In this document: one piece after another, positions 10,401 to 20,927 of the stretch
Layout of the letters: the number at the start of each line of letters is the position of its first letter
Numbering within the stretch: position 1 is the stretch's first letter
DNA from: Solicoccozyma terricola
Taxonomy: Eukaryota; Basidiomycota; Tremellomycetes; Filobasidiales; Piskurozymaceae
Assembly: GCA_001600875.1 (NCBI GenBank)
Contig: BCLD01000005.1
Coordinates: 799,332-863,331 of the forward strand
Reading direction: 5' to 3'
Length of the DNA: 64,000 bases
Position numbers and translations under genes: made by a program
Notes under the pieces: model-generated
Database searches by the model: none
The model's input: only the letters and a program-made list of their open reading frames with translations
Told to the model about the DNA's origin: nothing

Positions 10401-12979
10401 GGAGTCTGTTTGATGGTGAGAGGGGGCCTTTAATCCGTGTTTGGCAGTTTGCTGAAGCCTCCAGCTATGTCTCAGTGGAGTGGTTGAGGGTGGTCCTGGG
10501 TGAGTTCCGGCGAAATGGTGGACTGGCCGCCAATCCTGACAAGCCTGTTCTGACGTATCGCTGCCATAGACGAAGCGCACACGATCAAGAACCGGATGTC
10601 TCGCGGGGCGAAGGCGTGCTATGACTTGAAATCTCAGAGGCGCTGGGCTCTTACAGGTGAGGGAGGGTCTTGTCTGCAGCAGATTGGTTGCCGTGAAATT
10701 GCTAATGACTCTGTGAGATGCTAGGAACTCCAATTGTCAACCGATTAGAAGATCTTTTCTCGTTGTTGTGAGTTTTCAGCTGTGGAAAAAGATCTGTCGC
10801 AGCGCTCAACTGCCTCTTTCTTTACTAGACATTTCCTCCGCCTCGAACCGTGGGGCCAGCATCCATTCTTCCGAACGTCAGTAGGATCCATGGCGTCGTC
10901 GCCTTTTACAGCTGCTGATTCGCAATCGCCACTATCAGATTCGTTACTGCACCTTTCCTGGCCCAGGATCCGAAAGCCCTCGACGTCGTTCAATTCATCC
11001 TCGAGCAATGCCTCCTTCGAAGAGAGAAAAACATGCGAGATCGTGATGGCAAGCCTATCATCGAGTTGCCACTCAAAACGGTAATTAAAATGGGTCTCCT
11101 CTCAGCTATCGATCTGGTTCTTACGATTCGGGGGCTCTACAGATCACTCTCGAACGCCTTGACTTTTCCCGCACCGAACGAAAGATCTACGATGCGCTTT
11201 ACGACCGCAGCAAGAGACGTTTCATTCAGCTGGATCAGGAGGGTCAGGCCAAGGCATCTTACACTTCCATTCTGGCCATGTTGATGAAGTGGGTCTCTAG
11301 TGTGGCATCTGAGGGTATTCGCAAGGTTGACCATTCTCTTTCATGCAGGCTAAGGCAAGCTGTCGATCATCCTTTGCTCGTCATGAACAAGGCGTCCAGC
11401 GATGACACAATCGATGAAAGTCTTCTCGATGGTGATAAAACATCAGGCGAGCCCGATGTCAAGGAACTCATCGCCATGTTCGCCAGTGGCAAGGAAGATG
11501 ACCCCAATGGTGTCGATCCCCAGTTCGCTGCTCAAGTGCTTCAGAACCTAGGGCAAGGTAACGAAATGTCGGAATGCATGATTTGCACAGGAGAGATCGA
11601 GGGGGAGGTGATTCTGCCTTGCTATCACAATGGGTGAGCTGACTGACGCTTCGCCGACTGTTGTGATTTTACGAGACGGCTGACACTTCATTGCACTTCC
11701 AGTTGCCGGGACTGTATTGTCGCTTGCATAGAACGAGCAGAGGATCTCGGCCAAACGCCTGTTTGCCCAGCTTGCAGCAAGGGGCCGCTTTCAGTTGGCC
11801 AGCTTCGCGAGGCAGTTCGCAGCAAGAACCGATTCGGTGCCGACAAGCTGTCTTTGCGCAAAGTCGATTTTCAAACGAGCACCAAGCTCAAGGCCCTCGT
11901 CAAGAAACTCGAGCTGTTGAAGGAGCAGGATCCACTGTTCAAAGCCTTGGTCTTTTCCCAGGTACGAATGAAAGTTGAGAGCCCTGTCGAAATCTCCATA
12001 GCACTGAATAAATACCCCCTCTGCTTAGTTTACATCTATGCTCTCACTCATCGAACCTGCACTTTCCGACAATGCATTCAGTTACCTGTGGGTTTCCCTC
12101 TTTCCCATATGCGGTAGCTGAACTGAGGCTGGGAGTATTTCTTCTCCGATAGACGCTTTGACGGATCAATGAATCAGAAAGAAAGAGCCGCAGTTGTCGA
12201 AGAATTCGGAAAACCGAGCAGGGCTCCGAAGATTCTGCTTATTTCGTTGAAAGTGGGTAGTGTGCAAATGCAGGACTTGACCAGATGTTGACGTAAATCC
12301 GCAGGCTGGCGGTACGGGTCTCAATTTGACTGCTGCGAACCGTGCGTGTCTAACGTTTCCTGTGATTGAGACGCTGCTGACTCCCAGGTTTCTGTCCAAT
12401 ATCAGACGTATTTATGATGGATTGCTGGTGTGAGTGTTGTACGACATTATGGCGTTCAACTTCGAAGACAGAAGCTGATTATGGCATGGTCAATTCATTA
12501 GGGAACGAGGTGATTCCGATTCCACTGCTCGTTTGCTATCTTAAACACCCCCGCTAACTGAGATATCAAAGGCCACTGAATCTCAAGCCATTGATCGGGT
12601 TCATCGTCTCGGACAGACCAAGCCCGTCTTCGTGACTCGCTTTATAATTAGGAAGACGATCGGTGGGTGTTTTGCGTTCATCTCTTTCAGGTTCATCTCT
12701 TTCAGTGCCCTGCTGACTGCGTTTTTATCGCACAATAGAGCGCCGCATTTTAAAGATCCGTGAGTTTGAATAGAGAAATGAAGGATCGCCCGCCCCCGGG
12801 AAGAGGGGGGGGGGGTTTCAAATTTTGACCAAATTGCCCGACACGCAGAACGCAGCAAGACTGCACTCGTCAACGCATCGCTTGCCGGCAAGCCTAGCGG
12901 TGCGGGCGGCGCAATGGCCGATCTCAAAGCGATATTTGGACTGGACGAGGATGACGACGCTGATTCAGAGGAAGATTGA
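7467..12979 (+). CDS. RAD5: Rad5-type SNF2 helicase / RING ubiquitin ligase
   Basis: Rad5 polyubiquitinates PCNA and reverses stalled forks in error-free damage tolerance (known). Proposed exons: 7467-8021, 8122-8180, 8294-8310, (8438-8440), 8542-8832, 8966-9236, 9332-9421, 9498-9659, 9733-9811, 9894-9910, 9970-10415, 10476-10499, 10570-10656, 10725-10767, 10829-10876, 10939-11080, 11143-11288, 11349-11633, 11703-11961, 12029-12087, 12153-12252, 12305-12341, 12406-12429, 12502-12509, 12572-12662, 12739-12759, 12849-12979. These close in frame at 1164 residues. Domains in order: HIRAN near 98-210 ([12 protein letters not shown]), helicase motif I GMGKT near 510, [12 protein letters not shown] near 670, [20 protein letters not shown] near 900, and helicase C with [14 protein letters not shown] and [15 protein letters not shown]. 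The intron after 9910 starts GC. Exon 12502-12509 has 8 nt. The 3-nt exon is speculative. Confidence 0.9.
8863..8884. repeat. G22 homopolymer in a RAD5 intron
   Basis: Run of about 22 G in intron 8833-8965 of RAD5, between the donor GTATGT and a T-rich acceptor tract. Confidence 0.9.
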
Positions 12980-13864
12980 ACTTTGATTTTGAACGAGTTG
13001 CAGCCATTTAAAGAACTAGTTCCATCAAGTTACTTCTCGGGAATAGAATTGCGTCCACCCTTGAGCAGACGACATGTGTTTTCCTGGAACAAACAATAGA
13101 ATGCTCTAGCCAATAACAGATTCCTGAAACTTGGCTGAAAAGTCCATTTACAGCCCTTTGTCTCCTCTTCCGTGAAAGCGAGATTACGTCAGACGCATCA
13201 TATGAATCAACGCGCGCGGCGGCAGGCGACATGAAATATTTTGTATTGTTGTTCGGAGCCCTTCAAGCGCCTCCTAGTCGTCTCGGATGTGAGCCGGGCG
13301 TTGTGGTTCCGCATTATATCCAGACGGTGGCGCCAAGGAGCCTATGGGAGAGGGCAGGGTTGGGTACCAAGCTGGAGAACGCACGTTGAAGGACGCACGG
13401 TCACAAGCACACCGCAATAACCCGGAAGGAGCCGTCCGAGGAACAAGCCCGTCGGATGTGTCGCTTCCAAATGAGCGATGACAAGTTTGGCTGGAGTAAG
13501 CGTCTTGCGCCCATCAGCAAAGCACAAGGCGGCCCAAATCTGGGCCAATATAGCTGAGTGTGCAAAGGACTAGACTAGACTGGAAAATGGAAAGATGGTT
13601 ATAGAGAGAGAGCATCTCTGCAGCCTATCCGTGTGTTACCCGAGAAATGCACTAGTGGGACGGAAGAAGCCAAAAACAAACAAAAAAACAAAAAACAAAC
13701 ATATATTCGGCAGTGGGACGTGGTTCGTGTGGCTCCACATATTCCCGCTGGGGGGTGTGGCCCCGTGCAACTTATAGAGCCATTCCAAGCCCTATGGGCC
13801 AACTGTACGAGCACACTAGGGGATTCGAGCTGTCATTTAACGGATCCGCCTCCCCCCCCCCCCC

Positions 13865-13883
13865 NTTTNNTTNGNNNGGGNNN
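13865..13883. other. Short assembly gap with ambiguous bases
   Basis: N characters are interspersed with a few called bases directly after a C-run, so the local sequence is unreliable. Confidence 0.98.
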
Positions 13884-14717
13884 CGTTCGTGGATAGCCAA
13901 GACCCAGAATAGAAATACGGTGCCTCTGAGTAAATCGGGACGGTGACAATTTGTCTTTGAACTCAGAACGTGAGGCTGCTCGTTGGGAGTCGTCGGCTGT
14001 CGGTCGTCCAGCGAGATTGCGATCTGGCTTGCAGACTGGAGTGTGCCTTCTGACACGATGGTCTAAAGCGTGTAGTGGGAATCGCACAAAGTTCAGCAGT
14101 CGGTATTCATTATTATTGAATTATTCTTTTCATCTATCAACATCACGGGGATCGACGGTCGGGAAGAACTTTTGGCACGACCCATTTCAATCACCGCCCC
14201 GCCGTAAGTCACCGTCCTCTCCTCCTCGGAATATCGGCAACCACCCAGTCGCGGGACATCACTTGCATCTGTTTTGCACTTCCGGAGGGGGAGGAGGGGA
14301 GGCCACTTGCGTGCTAGAAAACAAATAGCAGAACGAAAGAGCAATGTCTCTTCGGTAGCCTTAGCCTGGTCTGGGCTTTTGCACGCCGCATGTCGCATGT
14401 GGGTCAACAATTGAATGGGCCACCGAGACTCGAGCACCTACCCTACAGCCAAGACTTTCAGAACTCCGATTTCGCCATTCACGACGCCCGTGGTAGTGCG
14501 GGGGGGTTCTTGGGCTGGAAAATTGAATAACCGATAGCTTTAACCCGTGAGTGCGAACAAAAAGTCGGACGCTTATTGTTCCCGGAGTGCAGTTCGTGGA
14601 GCAGTCGTTCTCAATTGGCAACTTCCGAATGGGTACCTCGGCGGTTGTCTCAGCTACGACGGCCGTCGGTATTTCCTAGTTGTTCTTGGAGAGACTTGTC
14701 CAAGCTGCCTCGGAGAA

Positions 14718-14739
14718 GGGGGGGGGGGGGGGGGGGGGG
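14718..14739. repeat. G22 homopolymer
   Basis: Long G-run in the gene-poor stretch upstream of the WOPR gene. Similar runs occur in several introns of this window. Confidence 0.9.
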
Positions 14740-15519
14740 AGAGGGGATGTGGTGGCGCACAATGGTGGCGGGGACCTTCGATGAGCTCATGGATGGCACA
14801 CATTATTGGACGTCGGAATGGTCCGCTGGCACTTGTTCTTGGTCTAGGATAGGTTGAGCAAGTGGTCGTTGTTGTTGTTAGCAGGGGGGCTCGCAGGTAT
14901 AACAGCATCATTACGGACACATGATTGGGGTCGGCGGACGTTCCAAGCCTTTGTAGCAAGAGACACTGATACTCGCTCCCTCTGGTAACCTACGTTCTGG
15001 ACAGCACAATCCCATGCAGTGAATCGGCGACAAGCATAGCCTTCAAATATCAATTCAACATTCAACTACTTGCCGCTCAACCTCTCTATCTCTCTGGCAG
15101 GTGCTGTAACGACCTCTCTTCAAACGATTCCCACAGACACGACGGGAGTGGCTTGAGCAAGTGAGATAGGAAAGACGAGCCAGCGAGATCGTAAGATCAG
15201 AAGGAAAGGGTGTCTCCCAACCCTGGAAGCAGACTCTCGTTGGAACCAAGAACCTAACCAACCTCAACAAGGAAGCCTGGACGCTGTTACCGCAAGACCG
15301 ACCTTTCTTCCATCCTCTTGGAAGCAAAACTTGACCGTGTTTCATAAACCCACCGGTCAGCAGCCACTCCTAGCAGTCAAGCGAGTTGTCCTGCTGGCAC
15401 CAACCAACTCTATTGCACCGTCGAAGCAGTCAACAGAGGTGACTTACCACACGGGTGGCGTTGCAAAACACACCTTCTCTGCTCGAGCTCACAGCACCCC
15501 CAAGGTCATTCTCTCAAAC

Positions 15520-18250
15520 ATGCCCCCAGGGTTACTTCAACGGCAACCATCGCCACCCCAACATCACTACGCAAAACCTAACACTGCGTATTCGCAATCC
15601 TACGCACCCTCATCGAGCTCATCTTCGCCGACAGGTCTGATCAACGCGAGTAAAGGGATGATGTTCTCTGATAACAACATGGCCTCTCTGCCTCCTTCCA
15701 CCACTACCTCCACAGCTCCTCCAACGCCATCCGGTCCACCTCCACTCGATCCACCGTTCAGAGGTTACATCGAATCGACGTTGGACTCGTTGCTCGTCTT
15801 CGAAGCAGCCAGACGAGGGATGATCCCGAGAGTGACTAGGAGATTGATAGAAAGGGAAAGAGGGATGGTTCAGAGTGGTGCGGTCTTTGTGTTCGATGAA
15901 CATGAGAGTGGTATCAAGCGATGGACAGATGGTCTCATTTGGAGTCCTTCGAGGATATTAGGGAATTTCTTAGTGAGTGGCGGTGAAGGCAATTTAACCG
16001 CCGAGAAGAAACCGCTTCAGAGCTGACCTTTTGCTGTTCGATCAAGGTCTATCGAGAGACCGGCAAACGAGGTGGTTCTATGACACATACAACCGGGCAA
16101 CCCAATGTAAACACTGGGCGAGATGGATCTCCATCCCCTAATGAGTCGACAGGGCCATCACCCATATTTGGTGCTGTTGGCATGCCGCAATTCGATGACC
16201 CGCGCGGTGCATCAACTGTGCAGTCCAACGGTCGTGGTAATTCTCGACCTGGGTTGTCCGCCGCTACCATGGCTGGATTGGATCACTTTGCTCAGCAGCA
16301 GCAGCAGCAGCATCAACAGCAAATGCATCAACCACCCCCGTATTCTCAGTATTTAGATGGTACGGATGAGATTGGAAGGCCGAGGAGTGGGAGTGAAGGT
16401 TCGAAGGGAGGGAATTTCGATCGGACTAAGGAGAGGCAGCTGGTGGGGAGCTTGACGAATAGCCTCAAATTCAAGGACGGAGGGTTGGTGAAAAAGGTGA
16501 GATTGTTCCATGACCACAGCACTGTTCATCATTGCTCAATGTTTGACTGCCTAACCATAGACCATGTCTGTCAACGTCAACGGATTTGCACAACATATGG
16601 TCTCGTACTACTCTGTAGAGGACGTTCTTGCCGGTCGCTTACGAACTCCATCAACAATCCCGGAACTCACGGCTTTGGAAATCAGTCCAGAGTATCTTCA
16701 CAAGCAGAACTTTAGGTTCCCACCGATTGTAGAAGTTGGGCCGGATGGAGTGCCAAGATATCGGTGAGTGCGACGGTGCTGTTGAATTGGAGCGAGACGA
16801 AGTTTTGACTTCCCATGACGGTGATAGTGGCGAACCCGACGATCCAGCGGCGACGTATGCTGGTACTTCCCTGATGAACATCATCCCGTACGGTCAACCA
16901 GAACCCATGCCCTACTCAGCACCACAATACGAAATCAGGGATGTCAAATACGAGGTTGCGTATCCAACGCAGCAGCTTTCAAACGGTAAGTACAATTGAT
17001 CCAATCTATCATTCTCCTCCTCCATCTCTGTTTCCCTTATCCAAGTTCTCAAAAGGAGCCTCTTCGCCATCGTTGTCATGAATCTACCGCACCCTCGAGA
17101 TTGGCTTGCTCATTCCATTAAATCTGAATCCTTTGTTTTGATAGGTTCGGGAACATATTACGATCAATCAATACCACATCCACAACATCCTCCATCGTCG
17201 GTGGATGTCACGAATCCTGATGTCCAATTGCAAACTCCTCAAACTTTCAACCCTACGCAACATCCATTACAAGTCTACCCAGTCAATCAAACCAGCTGGC
17301 AGCCTCCTGTCGGTTGCATGGTCCGCCCTAATCCACCTGCCATGTTACGTCAGTCCTCAGAAGGCGTTCTTATTCATAGTCGAATGAGTCGACGAGTGAC
17401 TCCTTATGGTAACAGTCCAACCGCATCAACCTTCGCCTCTGCATATCCACAACAAGGAGGACAATCGCATGGTAGACTACGTCGGCAGTCGAATTCGTCT
17501 TCATTGAATTCACCGGTATCCATCTCGTTCTCGCCTGCCATCTCGGGGGGTAATCAGATGATGCCATCGGGTAGTTTCGATTACACCAGTCCAACAATGT
17601 CTACTTTCCCTTCGAGCGATCCGACTCAATACCAGACGCCTGTGAATGGACATTTCTATGAAACTCCATCGTCCACGTACCAATCGGGAGGGTATCGTAA
17701 TCCAGGAATGAAGGAAAGTCCTTTGAACATTATGACTAGTCCGGGAACCTCACCTCTAGGCAGTGTGTTTCCATATAGTCCTATGGACCCGTCAGGACCG
17801 GCTTGCTCTGGATGGCCGAGTCACTCGAGCGATAACTCGGGCCCACATCCTTCGAATATGGTACCTCAACCTGGAGACGGCGGCGAAGGAAGTGGCATCG
17901 TACCAGTTTCCATTACGATGAGTGGTCGTAATCATTCATCCTCTGGTCACCAACACCCGACGACATCCACCTCTCTCCCTGTGTCTGGTGAGCATAACTC
18001 AAGACGAGCAGAACTGACTGTAGGATTCGGTGGGGGAGTCGGAATGACTCAATCGTATTCTCAACCTGATTCAATAGGCGGGCACCATCCTACATTGTAC
18101 GGGTACCCTGGAACTGGCGATGGGCTTCAACAGTTCCAACCAGGCGAGTGGACGGTGAAACAGGAAGACCCTGGGATGTTGGATCAGAATGGGACATATG
18201 GCGTTGTGCCGACGTACGCGGGCTACAACGAGCAAATGGGAAGGGCTTGA
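15520..18250 (+). CDS. WOPR-domain (Gti1/Pac2/Wor1 family) transcription factor
   Basis: WOPR proteins are DNA-binding master regulators of morphology and virulence programmes in fungi (known: Wor1, Ryp1, Gti1, cryptococcal Liv3). Exons are 15520-15972, 16047-16496, 16561-16763, 16828-16985 and 17145-18250, giving 789 residues in frame. The first WOPR half is at residues 76-160 (FRGYIESTLDSLLVFEAARR, LIWSPSRILGNFLVYRET). The second half is near 298-335 (GLVKKTMSVNVNGFAQHMVS, YYSVEDVLAGRLRTPS). They are separated by about 140 low-complexity residues with a Gln run. The long C-terminus is Ser/Pro/Gln-rich, as in activation regions. I chose ATG 15520 (context CAAACATGCC); an in-phase ATG at 15331 would add 63 residues without visible homology. 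Confidence 0.88.
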
Positions 18251-18483
18251 GGGGTGTGTGTGTTACCGGGATCAAGGGGCTGCGACGGAGCTGTAGCTGT
18301 GTTTGTTGTTGTGCTGTCCCATGGTTCATGTTCATGGTGCTGCTGTTGCTTGTATGGTCGAGGTAGTCACCATTGTTTGCTTTTTATGACGTAATTGCTG
18401 ACATAAGCACCGGGTCCCCAGTTGAAACAGCAACCATCGCGGCCAATAACGTCGTCAACTCACCCGACTTCACAGCCCATCCC

Positions 18484-19572
18484 ATGTCTCACGAGCACTG
18501 TTCAGACGAAGCACATCCACACGACCACGCAGGTCACTCTCACACCCCACCTCCCGATTCCGCAGCAGCCGGAGACCAATTCTCGCTATACGCGAAAATC
18601 GATAGGGATAATGTGGCTGCTTTGAATGCAGTGGGCGGCGAGCAAGCTGGACGGGCAGTCATCAAGTGAGTTGCAAGTGGTAGCCAAGTGATGCTATTAC
18701 GTTCCTGAACGTAATAATTTATCAGGACGTGGGATGATCGGGAGGACGAAATAGAAGTAAGCACTGCTTTTTAGCTGGAGTCTGGTCTCCGGTTTGCTGA
18801 CTTGCCCGCTGCTTTTGAAAGTGGTGTGAATCAGATGTAGACGATTCCATGATCATATCCAGTGAGAACCTATAGCATTTGGAGGTAGAGACTGAGTATT
18901 GAACAATTCCTACATTGGCATGACAGTCCCATTCACAGCTCAAGTCAAACTCCGCTCCATAACTATCAAATCAGGCCCTACCGGTAAGACGCCAAAGGAA
19001 GTCAAAATTGTGAGTGTCATTTCAAGCCAGCTCTTCTGCCTCCTGCTATGTTGCCCCCCCTGACCTTGGTATGAGCCTTGAACACAGTTTGTCAATAATG
19101 CAGGACTGGATTTTGCGGATGCAAGCGATCGTAAAGCGGTAGAAACGCTGAGCCTGATCGTGAACAAGGAAGGTGTAGAATATGCCGTCCGGTGAGGCGC
19201 CATGTCATTCCTTTCCTGCAAGCGTGATTTAAATCGATGCTGATATCACCTGCCTGTAATTCGGTTAATAGACCATCAAAGTTCTCGCAAGTCCGGTCAC
19301 TGCAGCTCTTCTTTCCAAATAATATTTCAGAGGGCGATGATGAAGAGACGGTTAGAATTTATTATATCGGTCTTAAAGGAGAATGGACGGATGTGAGACC
19401 ATTTGTGTTTCTCATTTTCACCTTGGTAATTCCTCGTCACTAACGGGTGTGTTCACCATCGCAGCTGACAAGGAACCCGGATGGTATAATCCTCTACGAA
19501 GCACAAGCTAATCCTTCCGATCATAAGATCAATGATGTGAACGACGTGCCCGGCAGCAATCTTGGAATGTGA
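18484..19572 (+). CDS. PITH-domain protein (PITHD1 / TXNL1 C-terminal-like)
   Basis: The PITH domain is the proteasome-interacting module of thioredoxin-like 1 and also occurs alone in PITHD1 (known). Exons are 18484-18665, 18726-18756, 18822-18861, 18927-19009, 19088-19191, 19272-19392 and 19465-19572, for 222 residues in frame. Visible family text: SLYAKIDRDNVAALNAV, IPFTAQVKLRSITI, RSLQLFFPNNI, TVRIYYIGLKGEWT and GIILYEAQANPSDHK. The first 20 residues are His-rich (EAHPHDHAGHSH). There is no thioredoxin domain, so it is the stand-alone form. It follows the WOPR gene on the same strand by 233 bases and converges on the ERV2-like gene with about 100 bases between stops. Confidence 0.9.
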
Positions 19573-19672
19573 TAGGGAGTCGTTAAGAATCCTCACTGGA
19601 CGATGATATAATATGTACAACTTCTAATGAATTGACATGTAACGACCACTCGCACTCCATCGAACGAAAACA

Positions 19673-20742
19673 TCACCGTTCGACTGATACATCGGGTTGT
19701 TCCACACCATCATACGGCACCTCTACCAGTTTAAAACTCGGCCTCGGACTGATTGTAAAGTCATCCTCCACCTCCTCCCCTTCCGCACTGACTCTTCCGG
19801 AAGGTTGCAAAACTTCATCACTACTCGTCGGTGTCCCACTCTCATCTCCACATCCACAATCATACGTTGCATCCAGAGTCAGACAGTCGAACTCAGGTTT
19901 ATTAAGCCTGGCGTTGACCATATTATGTACTGAACAAAGCCATAGCGATGCGGTCTTGCGTGAAGATGTCTGCTCAGATTAAAAGTTAGAGCACGCCACT
20001 GATCATGGGTGTGATTTAGATGTAGAACAACCCACTTGAGGTGGATATTCCGCTAATAGTTTTTGGAACTCTGCAGCACACTCTCCGCATGGATAGAGGC
20101 GACTGTTAGCATGAAATTCGGATGATTAGCATTTTATACGTCTTAGCATACGATTCGCTAGAAGGAACTCACCTTGATAGATGGAAATATGCCTTTAAAG
20201 CGTCTCGTTCGTCCTTTGTTGGTTCCTGAATAGTTCACAAAGAGTCAAGTTCAATCTTGGAAGCCGGTTCAGATTGATGATGAACTGACATCTGGGAAAC
20301 GAAGAGTCATGAGATGTAATAGCTTCCACGTCGCTCGACCAAGTTCGGCTCTGACAGTGTTGCAAGGTTATCAGAGTTTATCATCAACACAACCGATTGG
20401 ATATGACAACGAGTCGGGTACTCACTTGGCCGTCTCATTCCCAAGCTTCTTCATGATGACCCCGCCTCTGACCATTTCATCCGACAAAACGTCTACAGTA
20501 TGCATCGGTGGCATCAACCGAACGGATGATTCTCCCTCGTCCCATGTCACATCATCTTGTGAAGGACCCGCTGCCAACTTTGGCGCTAGACCACCTGCAT
20601 CCCAATGCACCTCCGTCCGAGACAGCAAATCCGAGTCAGGATCGATGGAATCAGAGGAGTGGTATACGATGTACAGGGACGGTATACCGATGATGGCTGA
20701 GATGATGAGGAATGCGCGAAGGAAGCGTGGTAGCTGGAGCAT
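19673..20742 (-). CDS. ERV2: Erv2-like FAD-dependent sulfhydryl oxidase of the ER
   Basis: Erv-family oxidases pass electrons from protein thiols to oxygen through FAD to form disulfides (known). Exons on the minus strand are 20426-20742, 20290-20350, 20173-20225, 20036-20102 and 19673-19969, for 264 residues. A hydrophobic segment at about 4-24 (FLRAFLIISAIIGIPSLYIV) is a signal anchor, pointing to the ER rather than mitochondria. The Erv/ALR core follows: AELGRATWKLLHLMTLRFPD, active-site CxxC in YPCGECAAEF, and the FAD-side motif SLWLCSVHNMVNARLN. A CGC motif (YDCGCGDES) sits near the end of the core, as in the Erv2 shuttle disulfide. The last 60 residues are acidic and Ser-rich. Confidence 0.9.
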
Positions 20743-20927
20743 GTGCCGTGTGTCGCTGATGTTATCCTGATGAAGATGGATATGATCGTCTGATCCATGC
20801 GACGAGGGGACGGGCGGTGAGCTGACTGTTCGAGCTTTCCTTTCACGCGTCGCTCTCCGTGGTTACGTGCTGGTGTAGCCAGATTATACATATATACATG
20901 ATATACATGTCAACCACTACGGTGTCA

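Larger units (their letters stand above)
12980..15519 (+). other. 2.5-kb stretch without a supported gene, upstream of the WOPR regulator
   Basis: No open frame here has family motifs or a plausible exon chain. It holds the RAD5 3' end, an A-rich AAACAAAC tract (about 13674-13702), a C-run leading into an N gap at 13865-13883, a G22 run at 14718-14739 and CT-rich sequence from about 15060. The right half is probably promoter and long 5' leader of the WOPR gene, since an open frame in phase with it begins at 15331. Function inferred from position only. Confidence 0.45.

Noticed and set aside
15331..15519. N-terminal extension of the WOPR protein from ATG 15331
   Set aside because: In frame but without recognisable homology; ATG 15520 has better context. 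Kept only as an alternative.
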